DNA of 64,000 nucleotides, taken from positions 62,001 through 126,000 of the forward strand of contig NZ_SMFN01000008.1 of NCBI RefSeq assembly GCF_004349135.1, given 5' to 3'. Below are positions 61,239 to 64,000 of this stretch, piece by piece. Each line of letters starts with the position of its first letter. Within the stretch, counting starts at the first letter, position 1. Source of the DNA: Flavobacterium sandaracinum. GTDB lineage: Bacteria; Bacteroidota; Bacteroidia; Flavobacteriales; Flavobacteriaceae. A program made the position numbers and the translations under genes. Below the pieces are notes generated by a model. The model made no database searches. It saw only the letters and a list, made by a program, of their open reading frames with translations, and was not told the origin of the DNA.

Positions 61239-61643
61239 TTAAATTGAAATCCCTTTTGCTTTCATTTCTAAAATCACATCTGATGCGTTCTTAAAAGTGG
61301 GCGCTTGTTCTATAATGGTTGCGACTCTTTTTTTGTTGAGTTTAAACGTGATGTCATTTTCCGTTGTAAACAGTAAAGCCGTCAAGAACGGATTATTCAT
61401 AAAAGGAGCCAATATCATGAAAGCTTCGTCTAAGGTATGAAATGACTCTATTTCTTCCGTTTTGTACTTTGCAGTAAGGGAAAGACTGAAAACATCATTT
61501 TCTAATAAAACGGGACGAACATAAATGTTTTTTAGTTCGGTATCACCAATGGTTTTGGCAAGTGTTAATTTGGCGTAAGTTCCATTTTGGATGCTTTCTT
61601 TTACACTCTCCCAAAAAAGAGCAAATACAGGTTGGAAGGACAT
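61239..61643 (-). CDS. Stand-alone protein resembling N-terminal domain of Bacteroidota methyltransferases
   Basis: 134 residues, no signal peptide. It reads VKESIQNGTYAKLTLAKTIG, LKNIYVRPVLLENDVFSLSLTAKYKTEEI, LAPFMNNPFLTALLFTTENDITFK, which from memory resembles the N-terminal domain found before a class I methyltransferase in some Bacteroidota proteins of about 380 residues. That methyltransferase part is absent: the 3' DNA (61016-61238) contains only repeats. It could be a free-standing domain or a truncated relic. No partner is adjacent. Function unknown. Confidence 0.5.
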   Translation of the reverse strand: MSFQPVFALFWESVKESIQNGTYAKLTLAKTIGDTELKNIYVRPVLLENDVFSLSLTAKYKTEEIESFHTLDEAFMILAPFMNNPFLTALLFTTENDITFKLNKKRVATIIEQAPTFKNASDVILEMKAKGISI

Positions 61644-61796
61644 AGGCTCTTAGTATTAAGAATTAAATTTAATTTACAAAATTAGGTTTTGTTTGCGAAG
61701 AATGTACTAACTGATCAAGATATTTTTAGGATAAACGAATTGCTTTAAAACAATGCAATCATAGTAGGCATTAGCAAGGACTGTAAAGTTTTATAA

Positions 61797-64000
61797 CTAA
61801 AATCGAAAACCTACACTAACAATTACAAATCTATTGATAAGGTTGTGAGAGGAAATAGATCTTGAAAAGTCCGAAATAGAAATGGTTTCAAAATTCTTAT
61901 TATTTGTCAAATTTCTTCCTATTAGGGAATATTCTATTTTCTTGTTTTTGGAACTGAATGTTATTTCAGTATCTAGAAACAAATAGTTATTATCGACGGA
62001 CAAATCGGGGCTAATGAAATTTAAAACCGTTGCAGTTTTAATTCTTTTATCTAGATTGTAAACTAGTTTTAGTGCATTTTTTAGTGAGCCAAAACGATTT
62101 TCATTACCGCCTTGTACTACTGTTGCGTAGTACATATAATAAGATTTATTTTCTAAAAAAGTATTTTTATCCAGCTTTATTCTCATGGAAAAGTCCAATA
62201 AAATGTTTCGTGATACGATATCTCTAATCTCTGTAGCGTTGATGCTATTTTTAGTATATGAAATAGAATAACGGGTATTGAATTCAAAAGTACTTCGCAA
62301 AGAATGAATGTATTTTTCTGCGTTTACAGTAGCACTGTAGTCTTGATTGCCATTGTTTAATAAAAAAGCCGTGGTTGTGCTAGTTTCGTTATTAATTAAG
62401 GATCTTATAAAATAATTATTGTCTCTTTGGTTGTGTTGAAGTTGTATTGATAATCGGTTTTGATGATACAAGTCATTGTAATTAAAATTTATACCGTATG
62501 CATGTGTTTTTAAAAAACCAAGATTAAATTCATTATTTATGAAGCTTCTATACCCCGTTTGAATTATTCCTTCAAAAAGATTGTTTTCCATTGGTGCATT
62601 TTGATTAAAGCTGTAACTTGAATTTATTTGTGTGTTTTGTGAGAACTTATAAATAAATTGTAAGCTTGGCGAAACAATCATTTTGTTTTCAAAAATAGTT
62701 TTTTGTTTTATGAAATCTTCAATATTAATAGTGAAGTATTGTGATTCTAAGTTTATTCTTAACCCAATTTTGTTTTTATTATAAGACCAGTTTGTTTTTA
62801 AAAACGGAAAATTGAGATTGTATTTCAGATCGTTACTGTAATCAATATCAGAAAAGGTTTGTTCATTTTCACTAACTGTTCTTAATAAACTTTTTAATTT
62901 ATTTTGTATCGAAAAAAATCCTGCTTGTACTTGCCATGTAAATGAATTAAATGTGTGCAAATAATTAGAGGTACTGGAAAAAGTTATTTTATCAAAACGG
63001 CTGTCTTGATTGTTTTGTTGTATAAAGGTATCGTCGTTTTCATCAATACTGATGCCAGGTGACAAAATAAATTGTTGAGGTGCTGAACTTTTTATGAAAT
63101 TTGTTTTTGATGTAAAAGCACTTTTATCACTTATTTTTTTGGTTAAATTAAAGTGATGCTTAGCATATTGATTTATGGATGTAATTTGATTATCCTGTTT
63201 TAAAGATTCATTTATTGAATTAGATACAAATTTAATTTCTTGATACTTTAGTTTCCCTGAATATTCCCAATGAAGCTTCTCCCTTTCTTTATTTTCAATA
63301 TGGATGTTTCCATCATATAATTTGGGTGATTTGATGTTGTTTTCCGATTGATTGAAAGTAAAGGTTTCATTGTTAGCTGTAATAGTTGTTTCCTCTTTGT
63401 TGTTGCGTGATAATTGATCGTCATAAATACCAACATTCACTTTTAAAATAGTTTTTTTTGATAATTTATAAAGTGAATTGAAACTAGAATAAAAAGTTTT
63501 ATTTATACGGTGAAATTTATCTTCTAATGGAGAATAGAAATTACCTTGATTTATTAAAGACCTAGCTGTTGAATTATTTTCCTTAAGATCTTCAAATGAT
63601 ACATTATTGGAGTAAAAGTCATACGGAGAATTATTTAAACCCACGTTATTGTATGTTGCAACTCCAAAACCCTTGATCTTGGCATTTATTATAATCCCAG
63701 TAGTATTAAAATCGTATTTATTTTTATATCCTAATCCTAGTTTTGAATTTCCGGAAAATTCACTTTTCCCTTTTTTCAATTTTAGGTTGATGGCAACATC
63801 TTCACTGTCATATATTCCTTTAAGTAATGAATTTTCACTGTATTTTTCGATTACTTCTACTTTATCAAGTAGAGCAGCATCCATGTTTTTAGACCCAACA
63901 ATGTATTGATTGTCAAATAAATCATCTCCGTCTAGGAGCATTTTTTTTATTGATTTTCCATTGAATTTTATTTCTCCATTTTCAGAAATTTTTATCCCAG
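61797..64000 (-). CDS. TonB-dependent-receptor-like outer-membrane beta-barrel (5' end missing)
   Basis: At least 734 codons are open up to the window edge. The first ATG in view (63941) is internal, because the frame continues upstream as GIKISENGEIKFNGKSIKK, which belongs to the carboxypeptidase-regulatory/plug region seen before MLLDGDDLF. Next comes a plug-like ALLDKVEVIEKYSENSLLKGIYDSEDVAINLKLKKG, then many amphipathic strands ending in a C-terminal aromatic (FVIVSVGFRF), the barrel-insertion signal. It matches the outer-membrane beta-barrel family related to TonB-dependent receptors. Substrate unknown. Confidence 0.85.
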   Translation of the reverse strand, partial: GIKISENGEIKFNGKSIKKMLLDGDDLFDNQYIVGSKNMDAALLDKVEVIEKYSENSLLKGIYDSEDVAINLKLKKGKSEFSGNSKLGLGYKNKYDFNTTGIIINAKIKGFGVATYNNVGLNNSPYDFYSNNVSFEDLKENNSTARSLINQGNFYSPLEDKFHRINKTFYSSFNSLYKLSKKTILKVNVGIYDDQLSRNNKEETTITANNETFTFNQSENNIKSPKLYDGNIHIENKEREKLHWEYSGKLKYQEIKFVSNSINESLKQDNQITSINQYAKHHFNLTKKISDKSAFTSKTNFIKSSAPQQFILSPGISIDENDDTFIQQNNQDSRFDKITFSSTSNYLHTFNSFTWQVQAGFFSIQNKLKSLLRTVSENEQTFSDIDYSNDLKYNLNFPFLKTNWSYNKNKIGLRINLESQYFTINIEDFIKQKTIFENKMIVSPSLQFIYKFSQNTQINSSYSFNQNAPMENNLFEGIIQTGYRSFINNEFNLGFLKTHAYGINFNYNDLYHQNRLSIQLQHNQRDNNYFIRSLINNETSTTTAFLLNNGNQDYSATVNAEKYIHSLRSTFEFNTRYSISYTKNSINATEIRDIVSRNILLDFSMRIKLDKNTFLENKSYYMYYATVVQGGNENRFGSLKNALKLVYNLDKRIKTATVLNFISPDLSVDNNYLFLDTEITFSSKNKKIEYSLIGRNLTNNKNFETISISDFSRSISSHNLINRFVIVSVGFRF

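Overview
The window comes from a low-GC member of the Bacteroidota, almost certainly a Flavobacterium-like species. Evidence for this is the repeated Bacteroidota -7 promoter box (TAnnTTTG) in front of many genes, the virtual absence of Shine-Dalgarno sequences, and families typical of Flavobacteriia: DUF4175, DUF4837, a Bacteroidota-type OmpH/Skp, an HU-like/SPOR protein, and an ECF sigma factor next to an outer-membrane barrel with an anti-sigma-like N-terminus. Most of the content is chromosomal housekeeping. No prophage, insertion sequence, CRISPR array or defence island was seen.

Layout. 1-11.5 kb is mostly on the minus strand: the end of a surface-polysaccharide cluster (rmlA, a Wzz-like protein), a nucleosidase-like protein, a GH3 protein, tatA, tex, an AAA/DUF4143 ATPase under a striking nested palindrome, rpiB, and a 740-bp AT-rich gap with TTATCAACA-type repeats. 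11.6-35 kb is mostly on the plus strand: rnr, a LysE exporter, a 90-bp tandem array made of the 3' end of tRNA-Cys plus its terminator, the tRNA itself, folB, glnS, a small membrane-protein operon, gltX (minus), a giant DUF4175 protein, ybeY, a cluster of parS-like sites, mnmG, ompH and a Pif1-type helicase. 35-50 kb is mixed: an HU/SPOR protein, dprA, trpS, an ATP-grasp/alpha-E/transglutaminase operon, an acyltransferase, an ECF sigma locus with two small lipoproteins, recA, a thioesterase, DoxX and holB. 50-64 kb has pgk, a LysM lytic transglycosylase, DUF4837, a GNAT enzyme, an OmpA protein, a C-terminal processing protease, rnpA, a plsC/acyl-ACP desaturase pair, an HD hydrolase and a partial TonB-type outer-membrane receptor.

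The most interesting reading is that this is origin-proximal DNA. The gap between rpiB and rnr has direct repeats resembling DnaA boxes, sits where predominant gene orientation flips from minus to plus, and lies about 16 kb from five parS-like ParB sites around mnmG. Other notable structures are the tRNA-Cys 3'-end array, two copies of a structured intergenic element resembling the flavo-1 RNA, the palindromic operator at the AAA ATPase promoter, and several -7 boxes only 4-5 bases from the start codon, suggesting leaderless mRNAs. All assignments were made by reading the sequence. Family names come from recognised motifs, not from database searches.
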